DNA of 25,154 nucleotides, from assembly GCA_023432005.1 (NCBI GenBank), contig JAEYVF010000042.1, forward strand, positions 1-25,154, in the 5' to 3' direction. The notes under the pieces were generated by a model that searched no databases, was not told the origin of the DNA, and saw only the letters and a program-made list of their open reading frames with translations. The stretch is from Actinomycetes bacterium (GTDB taxonomy: Bacteria; Actinomycetota; Actinomycetes; Actinomycetales; Microbacteriaceae). Each line of letters opens with the position of its first letter. The first letter of the stretch is position 1. Both the position numbers and the translations under genes were made by a program. Below are positions 8,029 through 15,918 of the stretch, one piece after another.

Positions 8029-9444
8029 TCAGCCGAGCGGCTGCGTCTTCACCTGGTCGCCGAGGCCCGCCAACCCGTCGCGGAATGCCGCGAGCGAATC
8101 GGCGCGCGAATCGATGCGCCAGTCGTTGGTGGCCCGTTCGCCCTGCACGTACGTCGTGATGGCGAGGCTGAACCAGGCGAAGCCGACGATGTCGTCGTTC
8201 GCGGGATCGGCGAGACCCTGGAAGAAGCTCCGCAGCCACGCGGGCTTGTGCCCCTCGATCTCGGACGCCCCGACCTCGGCGAGCACGATGGGCTTGTCGG
8301 TGAGCGCGCGCAGCTGGGCGAGCGTGGCCCCGAACGTCGCGTCGAACGAGATGCTCTCGCCGTTGCCGTAGGGCGGCCGTAGGTACCCGGACATGCCGAC
8401 CCAGTCGACGTACTCGTCACCGGGATACAGGCTCGCCATGTGCTCGGGCGCGCGCAGCGCGCTCGGGAGCTTGTCGATGCGGTTGGGCGCCCACACCCAG
8501 ATCACGTAGTCGTTGGCGCCCTCCTGCTGGAAGATGTCATGCACGTGGCGCCACATCGCGACGTAGTCGCCCGTACGGTTGCCGTTGATCGAGGCGCCGG
8601 ATCCGTTGCGCTCCGACCACGGGTACCAGGTTCCGTTCATCTCGTGATCGAGACGGATGGCGAGCGGGAGCCCGGTCTGGGCGATGGAGCGCGCGTAGGA
8701 GCGCAGGTACTCGTCGAAGGCGCCGTCGAGGATGCGCGGGAGCGAGTACTCGGGCTCCGTGACGACGTCGTTCTGCGCCGCGATGGGACGCGACTCCCAG
8801 GTGAGCATGGGCAGCATCCCGCGCGACCACGCACGCGTCACGGCATCCGGTCGGAAGTCCTGATCCCAGCCGCCGAAGTACCCGACCATGCTGGGCAGCG
8901 CCCCGACCTTGAGCGATGTCGCGTCGAAGGTCGCCCAGTTGTGCGGCGCCTGCTCGGTGTACATGCCGTAGTAGGCGGCGCTCGGCGCGACGAGCTCGGC
9001 CTTCGTCGGCGCCGTGACCTCCGTCGGCACCGGGGCGGGCTTCGCGGGCGGCTGCTGCCGCGTGCTCTTCACGGGCGCCCCGTTGCGGGTGAGGGCCGTG
9101 TCCTGAAGCAGCGCGAGCTCCTTGAGCGCGGCCTGCAGGGCGCCGTCGTTCTCGGCGAGGGCCTTCTCGGCATCCGCCTTGCCCTCGGTGAGCGAGCCCA
9201 CCTGGGCCTCGAGCGCGTCGATGCGCGCGAGGAGCTTCTCGCGCTCCTTCGCGTCGGCGGTCGCCTGCTGCACCTCCTCCGCCGCACGGATCGTCTGCTG
9301 CACGGGCGAGATGTCGGGCGATGTCCACACGATGACGCTCACGGCGGAGAGGGCGAGCACGAGGACGCCGGCGGCGACGGCCGTCACGCGCGAGCGTGTC
9401 GGGGATGCGGCCCACCAGGTGTGGGCGACGGTGGCGCTAGACAA
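8029..9444 (-). CDS. Membrane-anchored GH26-like glycoside hydrolase with coiled-coil stalk
   Basis: A 471-residue protein: short basic N-terminus, one transmembrane segment (about 20-40), a coiled coil (about 48-115), a Pro-rich linker (about 130-150) and a GH26-like (beta-mannanase clan A) barrel from ~155 to the end. The candidate acid/base is Glu268 in RLDHEMNGTWYPW, and the candidate nucleophile is Glu390 in PIVLAEVGASE. Both fit GH26 motifs, so activity on a beta-linked polymer is likely, but the substrate (mannan, mixed or glucuronate-containing glycan) cannot be read from sequence. The topology puts the catalytic domain outside the cell. The start is a TTG at 9444 that overlaps the end of the upstream GT2 gene by 8 nt, with GAGG about 9 nt upstream, so translation is coupled. 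It probably trims or releases the polymer made by its neighbour. Confidence 0.85.
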   Translation of the reverse strand: MSSATVAHTWWAASPTRSRVTAVAAGVLVLALSAVSVIVWTSPDISPVQQTIRAAEEVQQATADAKEREKLLARIDALEAQVGSLTEGKADAEKALAENDGALQAALKELALLQDTALTRNGAPVKSTRQQPPAKPAPVPTEVTAPTKAELVAPSAAYYGMYTEQAPHNWATFDATSLKVGALPSMVGYFGGWDQDFRPDAVTRAWSRGMLPMLTWESRPIAAQNDVVTEPEYSLPRILDGAFDEYLRSYARSIAQTGLPLAIRLDHEMNGTWYPWSERNGSGASINGNRTGDYVAMWRHVHDIFQQEGANDYVIWVWAPNRIDKLPSALRAPEHMASLYPGDEYVDWVGMSGYLRPPYGNGESISFDATFGATLAQLRALTDKPIVLAEVGASEIEGHKPAWLRSFFQGLADPANDDIVGFAWFSLAITTYVQGERATNDWRIDSRADSLAAFRDGLAGLGDQVKTQPLG

Positions 9445-10963
9445 GGAGCATCGCCTCCAGAGCGAAGATCGAGAACCCGATGAGGTACGGGATCGCGGCC
9501 AGGGGGTTGAGGCGTCGGCGCGTTCGAGCGGGCCGACGACGCGCCGGCTGCTCGCTCGGCGTGCGGCCCGTGATCGAGGCGACTCCGAGCGGGCTGACGG
9601 CCGCTCGCGTCAGCACCGCCGTCGCGCGTCCGTGTCTCGGTGCCGGCGCCGTCGTCGCGGCGGGCGCAGCGACCGGGAGGGGCGCCGGCACCGGGCTCGG
9701 CTCGATCGCGGGGTCGCCACCCGCGTACGCACCCGCGCGGGTGCCCCACCCGCTCGCGTGCGCCATCCGGAAGAAGCCGAGCAGCCGGATGGGCATGAGG
9801 AAGAGCGTGGAGACGAGGATGAACACCGGGAGACGGAGGAAGTCGCTCGGCTTCTCGGACAGGTGCCTCAGCTGCCGGATGGCCATGCTGAGCACCGAGG
9901 AGACGACCATGAGCACGAGCACGAAGACGACGCCCGACTGGATGCCGTACTCCTCGAGGAACCCGGCGTAGAAGTTGTAGCCCTGCCCCGTGACGGCGCG
10001 ATAGGTCCAGCCGACGATGACCCCCCACAGCAGGAACGGCAGGATGATGTCCATCACGAAGAACACGGCGAGCACCGGCGCGTGCCCGAGCATCCACGGC
10101 AGCATCCGGAGCGTGTTGTACTGGCTGCCCCGCGCCCAGCGCAGCTGCTGCTTGAAGAGCTTCCTCACCTGCAGCGGGGCGTCGGTGTAGACGAGGCTCG
10201 TGTACTGGTACACCGTGCGGTAGCCGGCCTTGAGGGTCAGGTTCGTGAGTGTGCGGTCGTCCGAGACCTCGAGGAAGACGCCGAGGAAGCGCTGGGTCAT
10301 GAAGTCGTGCATGACCTTGGTGAGGATGTAGCGACGGAAGGCGATCGTGCGTCCGGGGAGGCAGCCCACCTGACCCAGCACACTCTGGGCGGGCATCGAG
10401 TAGAGCGCGCGCGAGTTCTCGAGCCAGTCGGCCCACCGGGTGATCCAGCTGCGCGTGGGTTCGAGGATGCGCTGGCGCGTCGTCACACCTCCCACGGTGG
10501 GATCGGCGAAGGGCTTCACGAGCTCGGAGAGCGTGCCATCCGTCCACACGGTGTCCGAGTCGACGAGCACCGTGATGTCACCCGTGGAGAGCTCGGTGCC
10601 GATCTTGACGGCGTTGCGTTTGCCGGCGACGGGCGTGTGCACCCACCGCACGAGCGGCGCGAACTCCTCGCAGACGAGCGCGAGGGCGGGGTTCGGGGCG
10701 CCGTTGATGACGACGATGATCTCGTCGGGGCGCTGGTGCACCATGCGGCGGATGACGTCGCGGAACAGCTCGACGGGCTCGTCGACGACGGGGACCACGA
10801 CGCTCGTCGTGCCGCGGAACTCGCCCGTGAACGGCCGGTAGCGCGACGACAGCACGACCTTGAGCACCCACAGCGCCCAGATGAGGGCGGAGTACACGGC
10901 GAACAGGTAGAGCTCGGGATGACCGTCGGCCATGTGCCTCAGCTGAAGCAGGAAGATGAACAT
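9437..10963 (-). CDS. Processive GT2 glycosyltransferase, hyaluronan-synthase-like
   Basis: A 508-residue inner-membrane family 2 glycosyltransferase. It has an N-terminal membrane span (about 17-39), a GT-A domain with VVING (84-88), AGKRNA (113-118), DSD (135-137), SDDR-TLTN (234-241) and QQLRW (272-276), then three or four further spans (about 297-323, 342-365, 378-400). These motifs and the VYQYTSLVYTDAP segment resemble class I hyaluronan synthases and chitin/NodC-type enzymes that both polymerise and export. After the usual core there is an unusual Ala/Pro/Arg-rich tail (about 410-485) and a last hydrophobic segment reaching the C-terminus. ATG at 10963 has GAGGGG 5 nt upstream; Met11 is an alternative. 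It heads the operon with the GH26-like protein and UDP-glucose dehydrogenase, pointing to a UDP-GlcA-using polymer. Confidence 0.9.
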   Translation of the reverse strand: MFIFLLQLRHMADGHPELYLFAVYSALIWALWVLKVVLSSRYRPFTGEFRGTTSVVVPVVDEPVELFRDVIRRMVHQRPDEIIVVINGAPNPALALVCEEFAPLVRWVHTPVAGKRNAVKIGTELSTGDITVLVDSDTVWTDGTLSELVKPFADPTVGGVTTRQRILEPTRSWITRWADWLENSRALYSMPAQSVLGQVGCLPGRTIAFRRYILTKVMHDFMTQRFLGVFLEVSDDRTLTNLTLKAGYRTVYQYTSLVYTDAPLQVRKLFKQQLRWARGSQYNTLRMLPWMLGHAPVLAVFFVMDIILPFLLWGVIVGWTYRAVTGQGYNFYAGFLEEYGIQSGVVFVLVLMVVSSVLSMAIRQLRHLSEKPSDFLRLPVFILVSTLFLMPIRLLGFFRMAHASGWGTRAGAYAGGDPAIEPSPVPAPLPVAAPAATTAPAPRHGRATAVLTRAAVSPLGVASITGRTPSEQPARRRPARTRRRLNPLAAIPYLIGFSIFALEAMLLV

Positions 10964-11387
10964 CCGGTCCCCTCTCGTCGTTCCGCCCCGTGGGCCCAGC
11001 TGGGCCTGCGGGGGATCCGCGACGTTGAGGACATGTCCTGCACTTCGTGGCTCGATTCTGTGGGCGCGTCGACGCCCCCCGCAAGAGGGTCACCGCCGTG
11101 GTCGTGGTCGCGCTCTCATAGTCGACTCTTGCTCAGCTGGACGAGTGGGCGGAAATGCCGACAGCGGATGAGCGCGCGGGAACAGCGGATGCGCTCGCCC
11201 TTCGGCTGCGCTAAATCGCAGGTCAGCGTGCTCTCTGACCGGACTGCGGCGCCACGCCGGGTGCGCTCCCGGATGGTAGGTCCGGGCGAGTGCTCGAGCG
11301 TGCGAGGTGCACACGGGGTACGGCCGCCGAGCGCCCCGATCTCTCATCTTCGGAGCGCCGCGCTTCGGCGTGTCGCGGCGACGACGG
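10964..11387. other. 424-nt intergenic region between glnE and the exopolysaccharide operon
   Basis: No credible gene is seen. The region is less G+C-rich than its neighbours and should hold the promoter of the GT2 operon and the end of the glnE transcript. Near the GT2 start it has a 28-nt dyad (10986-11013) and a 12-bp palindrome (11028-11039). ACAGCGGATG occurs twice near 11159 and 11183. A weak hairpin (6-bp arms) lies just after the glnE stop; no strong terminator is evident. Confidence 0.6.
10986..11013. promoter_or_regulatory. 28-nt dyad in the leader of the exopolysaccharide operon
   Basis: The core GGCCCAGCTGGGCC (10993-11006) is a perfect palindrome. It is flanked by CCCCG and CGGGG arms, and the two intervening positions on each side can form G-U pairs in RNA. 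The element ends 23 nt upstream of the GT2 start codon. It could be an operator or, as RNA, a 12-bp hairpin with an AGCT loop next to the ribosome binding site. Confidence 0.45.
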
Positions 11388-14288
11388 CTAGAGCCGCGAC
11401 CCGTAGAAGAGGCGCTCGAAGACCTGCCGCGCGATCCGCGTCGTGCGCAGGTAGTCCTCCTCGAGCCGCGTCGCCGAGTGCGGCGGATACTCCAGGAGGC
11501 GAGCGACGCCCTCGAGCGATTTCCGCTCGGTCGGGAGCACGTCGGCTGTCTTCGCCGTCCACAGGGTCATCGCCGAGCGCGCGCGGGATGCGATGAGCCA
11601 GGCCGCCCTCAGGCGATCGCCATCCGGCTCGGACACGAGACCCACGCGCACAGCCGCATCGAGCGCCCCCAGCGTCGAGGTCGTGCGCAGCTCGGGCACG
11701 GCGTGCGCGTGCTCGAGCTGCAGCAGCTGCACGAGCCACTCCACGTCGGACAGCGAGCCGCGCCCGAGTTTGAGGTGCCGTGCCGGGTCGGCGCCCTGGG
11801 GCAGTCGTTCCGCCTCGACGCGCGCCTTGATGCGCTTGACCTCGCGGATGGCGTCCTGCGTGATCTCGCTCCGGTAGCGCACGGCGTCCGCCATGGTCTC
11901 GAAATCCGCGAGCAACCCGGGGTCGCCGGCGACGCCTCGGGCGCGCAGCAGCGCCTGCGCCTCCCACGTGAGCGACCAGCGCTCGTAGTAGGCGCGGTAG
12001 CTCTCGAGCGAGCGCACGATGACGCCGTTCTTGCCCTCCGGCCGCAGCCCGAGATCGAGATCGAGCGGCAGTCGGAGATCCTCGGTGAGCCGCTTGATCT
12101 CGTGCACGATCTGCTCGGCGCGCTTCTGCGCGACCTCGGGCTCGCATCCCGCGGGGCGGTAGACGTACATGATGTCGGCGTCGCTGCCGAAGCCGAGCTC
12201 CGCTCCCCCGTAGCGCCCCATGGCGATGATGCCGAACTCGACCTCGTCCCCCCAGCGGTGCGCGAGGCTCAGCGCCCCCGTGAGGATCGCGGTCGTGGTG
12301 TCGGAGAGCGCTCGCCCGAGCTCCTCGACCCGGATGAGACCGACGATCCCCGCGAGCGACAGGCGCAGCACCTCGCGTCGACGGGCGGTGCGGAGGGCCT
12401 TGGCCGCGGCGTCGACATCCCCCGCGTGCCGCGCGAGCGTCGCATCCGTCTCCTCCATGAGCTCGCTGAGCGGGCGCGGTCGCAGCTCGGCGTCGTTCTC
12501 GAGCCAGGCCGCCGCCTCGGGGAATCGCTCGAAGAGGCCCCCGACGAAGCGGGAGCTCGCGAGCACGTGGGTGAGACGCTGCGCGGCGCCCGAGGAGTCG
12601 CGCAGCATCCGCAGGAACCAGTACGCCTCGCCGATGTCGTCGGACAGGCGCCGGAACGCAAGGAGCCCGTAGTCGGGATCGGCGCCCTCCGCGAACCACT
12701 GGAGCATGACGGGGAGCAGTGTGCGCTGGATCGCGGCACGCCTCGACACGCCCCCCGAGAGCGCCGCGATGTGGTGGAGTGCGCCCCGAGGGTCTTGGAA
12801 GCCGATCGCGGCGAGTCGGGCCTCGGCCTGCTCGCTCGTGAGCGCGTAGCCGTCCTCCGGCAGGGAGGCGACCGCCGAGAGCAGCGGCCGGTAGAAGAGC
12901 CGCTCGTGAAGACCCCGCACCTCCTGCTGCACCTCGCGCCACGCCTCGACGAGGCCCGCAGCTGTCGTCGCGAGGCGCGTGCCGCGAGCCAGAGCACGCT
13001 GTTCGGATTCCCCTCGCGGCATGAGATGGGTGCGGCGCAGGCGCGACAGCTGGAGACGGTGCTCGATGAGGCGCAGGAAGCGGTAGTCGCGCGCGAACCC
13101 GGCCTCCTCGACACGCCCGATGTAGCCTCGCTCGGCGAGGGCCGCGAGGGCGTCGAGCGTCGAGCGCTGCCGGATCCCGGGGTCGGCCTGACCGTGCACG
13201 AGCTGCAGCAGCTGGATCGTGAACTCCACATCGCGCAGCCCACCCGGGCCGAGCTTGAGCTGCACATCCACCTCGTCGCGCGGGATGTGCTGCATGACGC
13301 GTTCGCGCATCCGCTGCACCGACTCGACGAAGCCCTCACGCGACGACGCGGACCACACCTTGGGCGCCACGCCCGCGACGAACCGCTCGCCGAGCTCGAG
13401 ATCCCCCGCCATCGCGCGCGCCTTGAGAAGGGCCTGGAACTCCCAGTCCTTCGCCCAGCGGTCGTAGTAGGCAAGGTGCGACTCGAGAGTGCGCACGAGC
13501 GCGCCGTCCTTGCCCTCGGGGCGCAGGTTGGCGTCGACCTCCCACAGCGGCGGCTCGACGGCGAGCTCGTGGATGGCGTGCATCGCGTCGACCGCGAGCC
13601 GCGTCGCGATCTCGATCGCGCGGGCGTCGGGGATGCCCTCCCCCGCGGCGACGAAGATGACGTCGACGTCGCTCAGGTAGTTGAGCTCGCGCGCCCCCGC
13701 CTTGCCCATCCCGATGATCGCGAGGCGCGTCGCCGCGACCTCCTCCGCAGGGAAGCGGGAGTCCGCTCGGGCGACCGCGAGGGCCGCGTCGAGCGCCGCA
13801 CCCGCGAGATCGGCCAGGGCGGCCGCGACGCGGGGCACGACCTCGATCGGCTCGGGCTGATCGAGGTCCCACGCGGCCAGACGGGTGAGCTCGCGACGGT
13901 AGGCCACGCGCAGGGCGTTCCGGGCGTCCTCCCCGGAGAGTCCCGCGACCGCCCCGATGAGCACCGCGCGGTAGTGCGACACCGCCGGAGGCGCGGAGTA
14001 CGGCTCCGCGAGCACCGCGAGCTCGCGCGGATGCCGGATGAGGAATGCAGCGAGCCCGTCGGATGCGCCGAGCACCTCGACGAGGCGACGCGCGGCCTCG
14101 GGGTCGGCGAGCACGGCATCCGTGGCCGCCGCGTCCTTCTCGCGCAGCGTCAGGATGTGTCGCAGAGCCTGGTCGGGATCCGCGGCGGATGAGAACGCCG
14201 GGACGACGTCATCCGGCACCCCGGGGAGCGCGGCCGCGGCGCCCCCCAGCTCGGCGAAGCCGAGCCTCGCGAGCTCGGTGAGGGTCAC
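11388..14288 (-). CDS. glnE: Bifunctional glutamine synthetase adenylyltransferase / adenylyl-removing enzyme GlnE
   Basis: GlnE adds or removes AMP on the GlnA1 tyrosine (Tyr406 here) in response to nitrogen status. The product is 966 residues, normal for actinobacteria, and has the two nucleotidyltransferase domains expected: the N-terminal de-adenylylase with GMGKAGARELNYLSDVDV (SDVD at 206-209) and the C-terminal adenylylase with AMGRYGGAELGFGSDAD (SDAD at 702-705). Each is followed by an LRPEGK-G motif and a helical domain with LRDVEF or LSDVEW. The start is taken as GTG at 14288, 11 nt after the glnA2 stop; it has no close ribosome binding site, so coupling to glnA2 translation is likely. 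The glnA2-glnE order matches M. tuberculosis, but there glnE directly faces glnA1; here a three-gene cassette separates them. Confidence 0.95.
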   Translation of the reverse strand: MTLTELARLGFAELGGAAAALPGVPDDVVPAFSSAADPDQALRHILTLREKDAAATDAVLADPEAARRLVEVLGASDGLAAFLIRHPRELAVLAEPYSAPPAVSHYRAVLIGAVAGLSGEDARNALRVAYRRELTRLAAWDLDQPEPIEVVPRVAAALADLAGAALDAALAVARADSRFPAEEVAATRLAIIGMGKAGARELNYLSDVDVIFVAAGEGIPDARAIEIATRLAVDAMHAIHELAVEPPLWEVDANLRPEGKDGALVRTLESHLAYYDRWAKDWEFQALLKARAMAGDLELGERFVAGVAPKVWSASSREGFVESVQRMRERVMQHIPRDEVDVQLKLGPGGLRDVEFTIQLLQLVHGQADPGIRQRSTLDALAALAERGYIGRVEEAGFARDYRFLRLIEHRLQLSRLRRTHLMPRGESEQRALARGTRLATTAAGLVEAWREVQQEVRGLHERLFYRPLLSAVASLPEDGYALTSEQAEARLAAIGFQDPRGALHHIAALSGGVSRRAAIQRTLLPVMLQWFAEGADPDYGLLAFRRLSDDIGEAYWFLRMLRDSSGAAQRLTHVLASSRFVGGLFERFPEAAAWLENDAELRPRPLSELMEETDATLARHAGDVDAAAKALRTARRREVLRLSLAGIVGLIRVEELGRALSDTTTAILTGALSLAHRWGDEVEFGIIAMGRYGGAELGFGSDADIMYVYRPAGCEPEVAQKRAEQIVHEIKRLTEDLRLPLDLDLGLRPEGKNGVIVRSLESYRAYYERWSLTWEAQALLRARGVAGDPGLLADFETMADAVRYRSEITQDAIREVKRIKARVEAERLPQGADPARHLKLGRGSLSDVEWLVQLLQLEHAHAVPELRTTSTLGALDAAVRVGLVSEPDGDRLRAAWLIASRARSAMTLWTAKTADVLPTERKSLEGVARLLEYPPHSATRLEEDYLRTTRIARQVFERLFYGSRL

Positions 14289-14299
14289 CGCACTGCGGG

Positions 14300-15637
14300 T
14301 CAGAGCGCCTCCAGGTTCGCTTCCAGCTCGAACGGCGTCACCTGCGAGCGGTAGCCCGACCACTCGCGGCGCTTGTTCAACAGCACGTAGTTGAACACCT
14401 GCTCGCCGAGCGTCTCGGCCACGAGCTCCGACTCCTCCATGAGACGCAGAGCGCGGTCGAGGCTCGACGGCAGCGCCTGGTAGCCGAGCGCGCGGCGCTC
14501 TGCGCTCGACATGTCGAACACGTCGGAGTCGGCTTCGGGCGGCAGTTCGTAGCCCTCCTCGATGCCCTTGAGGCCGGCGGCCAGCATGAGCGAGAAGGCG
14601 AGATAGGGGTTGGCGGCCGAATCGATGCCGCGGTACTCGACGCGCGCGCTCTGACCCTTGCCGGGCTTGTAGAGCGGCACACGCACGAGCGCCGAGCGGT
14701 TGTTGTGGCCCCACGTGACGTAGCTGGGCGCCTCGTCGCCGCCCCACAGGCGCTTGTAGGAGATCACGAACTGATTGGTCACCGCGGTGATCTCGGGTGC
14801 GTGCTGCAGGATGCCCGCCACGAACTGCCGGCCGATCTTCGACAGCTGGTACTGCCCGCCGGCGTCGAAGAACGCGTTCGTATCGCCCTCGAAGAGCGAC
14901 ACGTGCGTGTGCATCCCCGATCCGGGGTGCTCCGAGAAGGGCTTGGGCATGAACGTCGCGTACACACCCTGCTCGATCGCGACCTCCTTGACGACCGTGC
15001 GGAACGTCATGATGTTGTCTGCGGTCGTGAGGGCGTCCGCGTAGCGCAGGTCGATCTCGTTCTGACCGGGTCCCGCCTCGTGGTGGCTGAACTCGACGGA
15101 GATGCCCAGGTCCTCCAGCATCCGCACGCTGCGCCGGCGGAAGTCGTGGGCCGTGCCCCCGGGGACGTTGTCGAAGTAGCCGGCCGAGTCGACCGGGACG
15201 GGCCGGCCGTTCTTCAGCTTGCTCGACTTGAGCAGATAGAACTCGATCTCCGGGTGGGTGTAGAACGTGAAGCCCCGGTCCGCGGCCTTCGCGAGCGCGC
15301 GCTTGAGCACATTGCGCGGGTCGGCGACGGCGGGCTGCCCGTCGGGCGTCGTGATGTCGCAGAACATCCGGGCGGTCGGGTCGACCTCACCGCGCCACGG
15401 GAGGATCTGGAAGGTCGTGGGGTCCGGATGCGCGAGCACGTCGGCCTCATAGGCGCGGGTCAGACCCTCGATCGCCGAGCCGTCGATCCCCACGCCCTCA
15501 GAGAACGCGCCCTCGACCTCGGCCGGGGCGAGCGCAACCGACTTCAGCGTTCCCACCACATCGGTGAACCAGAGTCGCACGAACTTCACGCCGCGCTCCT
15601 CGATCGTGCGCAGAACGAAGTCTCGCTGCTTGTCCAT
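14300..15637 (-). CDS. glnA2: Glutamine synthetase GlnA2-type (GSI-alpha-like)
   Basis: The 445-residue product is a second type I glutamine synthetase, closest in length and sequence style to the GlnA2 group (446 residues in M. tuberculosis, from memory). It lacks the ~25-residue insertion of GSI-beta enzymes. Conserved elements include DGSAIEG, HPEIEFYLL, GSGMHTHVSLF and NNRSALVRVP. The residue aligned with the adenylylation site of GlnA1 is Tyr363, within GYELPPEA, which is closer to the GlnA1 loop than I expect for this group. ATG at 15637 has GGAAGGGA about 6 nt upstream. It is first in the glnA2-glnE operon and divergent from gdhA. Whether it makes glutamine in bulk or has a specialised substrate (GlnA2- to GlnA4-like enzymes in Streptomyces include polyamine ligases) cannot be settled here. 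Confidence 0.93.
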   Translation of the reverse strand: MDKQRDFVLRTIEERGVKFVRLWFTDVVGTLKSVALAPAEVEGAFSEGVGIDGSAIEGLTRAYEADVLAHPDPTTFQILPWRGEVDPTARMFCDITTPDGQPAVADPRNVLKRALAKAADRGFTFYTHPEIEFYLLKSSKLKNGRPVPVDSAGYFDNVPGGTAHDFRRRSVRMLEDLGISVEFSHHEAGPGQNEIDLRYADALTTADNIMTFRTVVKEVAIEQGVYATFMPKPFSEHPGSGMHTHVSLFEGDTNAFFDAGGQYQLSKIGRQFVAGILQHAPEITAVTNQFVISYKRLWGGDEAPSYVTWGHNNRSALVRVPLYKPGKGQSARVEYRGIDSAANPYLAFSLMLAAGLKGIEEGYELPPEADSDVFDMSSAERRALGYQALPSSLDRALRLMEESELVAETLGEQVFNYVLLNKRREWSGYRSQVTPFELEANLEAL

Positions 15638-15673
15638 CCGGGTCCCTTCCTCGGCGCACCGCGCGCTCTCCCT

Positions 15674-15679
15674 AGGCTA
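15674..15679 (-). promoter_or_regulatory. -10 element of the glnA2-glnE operon
   Basis: TAGCCT on the minus strand puts the transcript start near 15667 and leaves a ~30-nt leader with a good ribosome binding site before the ATG at 15637. Confidence 0.45.
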
Positions 15680-15709
15680 GCGTCACGGCCCGCGCTCACC
15701 GGGCACCGA

Positions 15710-15725
15710 CGTCATGTTCATGACG
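15710..15725. promoter_or_regulatory. 16-bp dyad operator candidate between glnA2 and gdhA
   Basis: CGTCATG-TT-CATGACG is a perfect 7+2+7 inverted repeat. It overlaps the -35 position of gdhA (its -10 is at 15732) and lies upstream of the divergent glnA2 promoter. It could serve a dimeric repressor or activator acting on both nitrogen genes; the regulator is unknown. GTCAT also matches a GlnR half-site loosely, but the partner half-site is poor. Confidence 0.55.
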
Positions 15726-15731
15726 CTCCGA

Positions 15732-15737
15732 TACGAT
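15732..15737 (+). promoter_or_regulatory. -10 element of gdhA
   Basis: TACGAT is a good -10 hexamer. It places the gdhA start site near 15744 and gives a ~175-nt leader before the GTG at 15919. Confidence 0.5.
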
Positions 15738-15742
15738 GCCAT

Positions 15743-15773
15743 GGGCCGACCCAGCAACCCTTCGCGTCGGCCC
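15743..15773 (+). other. Hairpin at the 5' end of the gdhA leader
   Basis: GGGCCGAC (15743-15750) pairs perfectly with GTCGGCCC (15766-15773) across a 15-nt loop. It begins at the inferred transcript start and could protect the 5' end or be part of a leader control element. No known riboswitch class is recognised in the 175-nt leader. Confidence 0.45.
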
Positions 15774-15918
15774 TCCCGAACGACGCGCCGCGCGCCGCCG
15801 TCCGCCCGACGATCTCGGGCGCGGCCCACCCGGCCGGACACCGCCGTCTCCCCTCATGTCCGCAACGCGGGGCGATCCCGCGCGCACCGTCCCGCCCTCG
15901 GCGGAGAAAGCCCCACCC

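Noticed and set aside
11090..11347. 85-codon minus-strand frame in the glnE/GT2 intergenic region
   Set aside because: Arg/Pro/His-rich with no motif and no ribosome binding site; looks like random open frame in GC-rich DNA.
11307..14192. Long open frame on the plus strand opposite glnE (961 codons), and similar ones at 9122-11596 and 14705-16945
   Set aside because: GC-rich antisense shadows: Arg/His/Glu-rich translations without domain motifs, fully opposite or out of frame with well-supported genes.
15700..15735. Second GlnR box between glnA2 and gdhA
   Set aside because: GTCAT is followed at the right spacing only by GACGC, a poor match; the strict palindrome explains the site better.
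15736..15918. Upstream ATG start for gdhA at 15736
   Set aside because: It would add 61 Pro/Arg-rich residues not found in this family and lies inside the -10 hexamer; the GTG at 15919 has a good ribosome binding site and gives the standard 447 residues.
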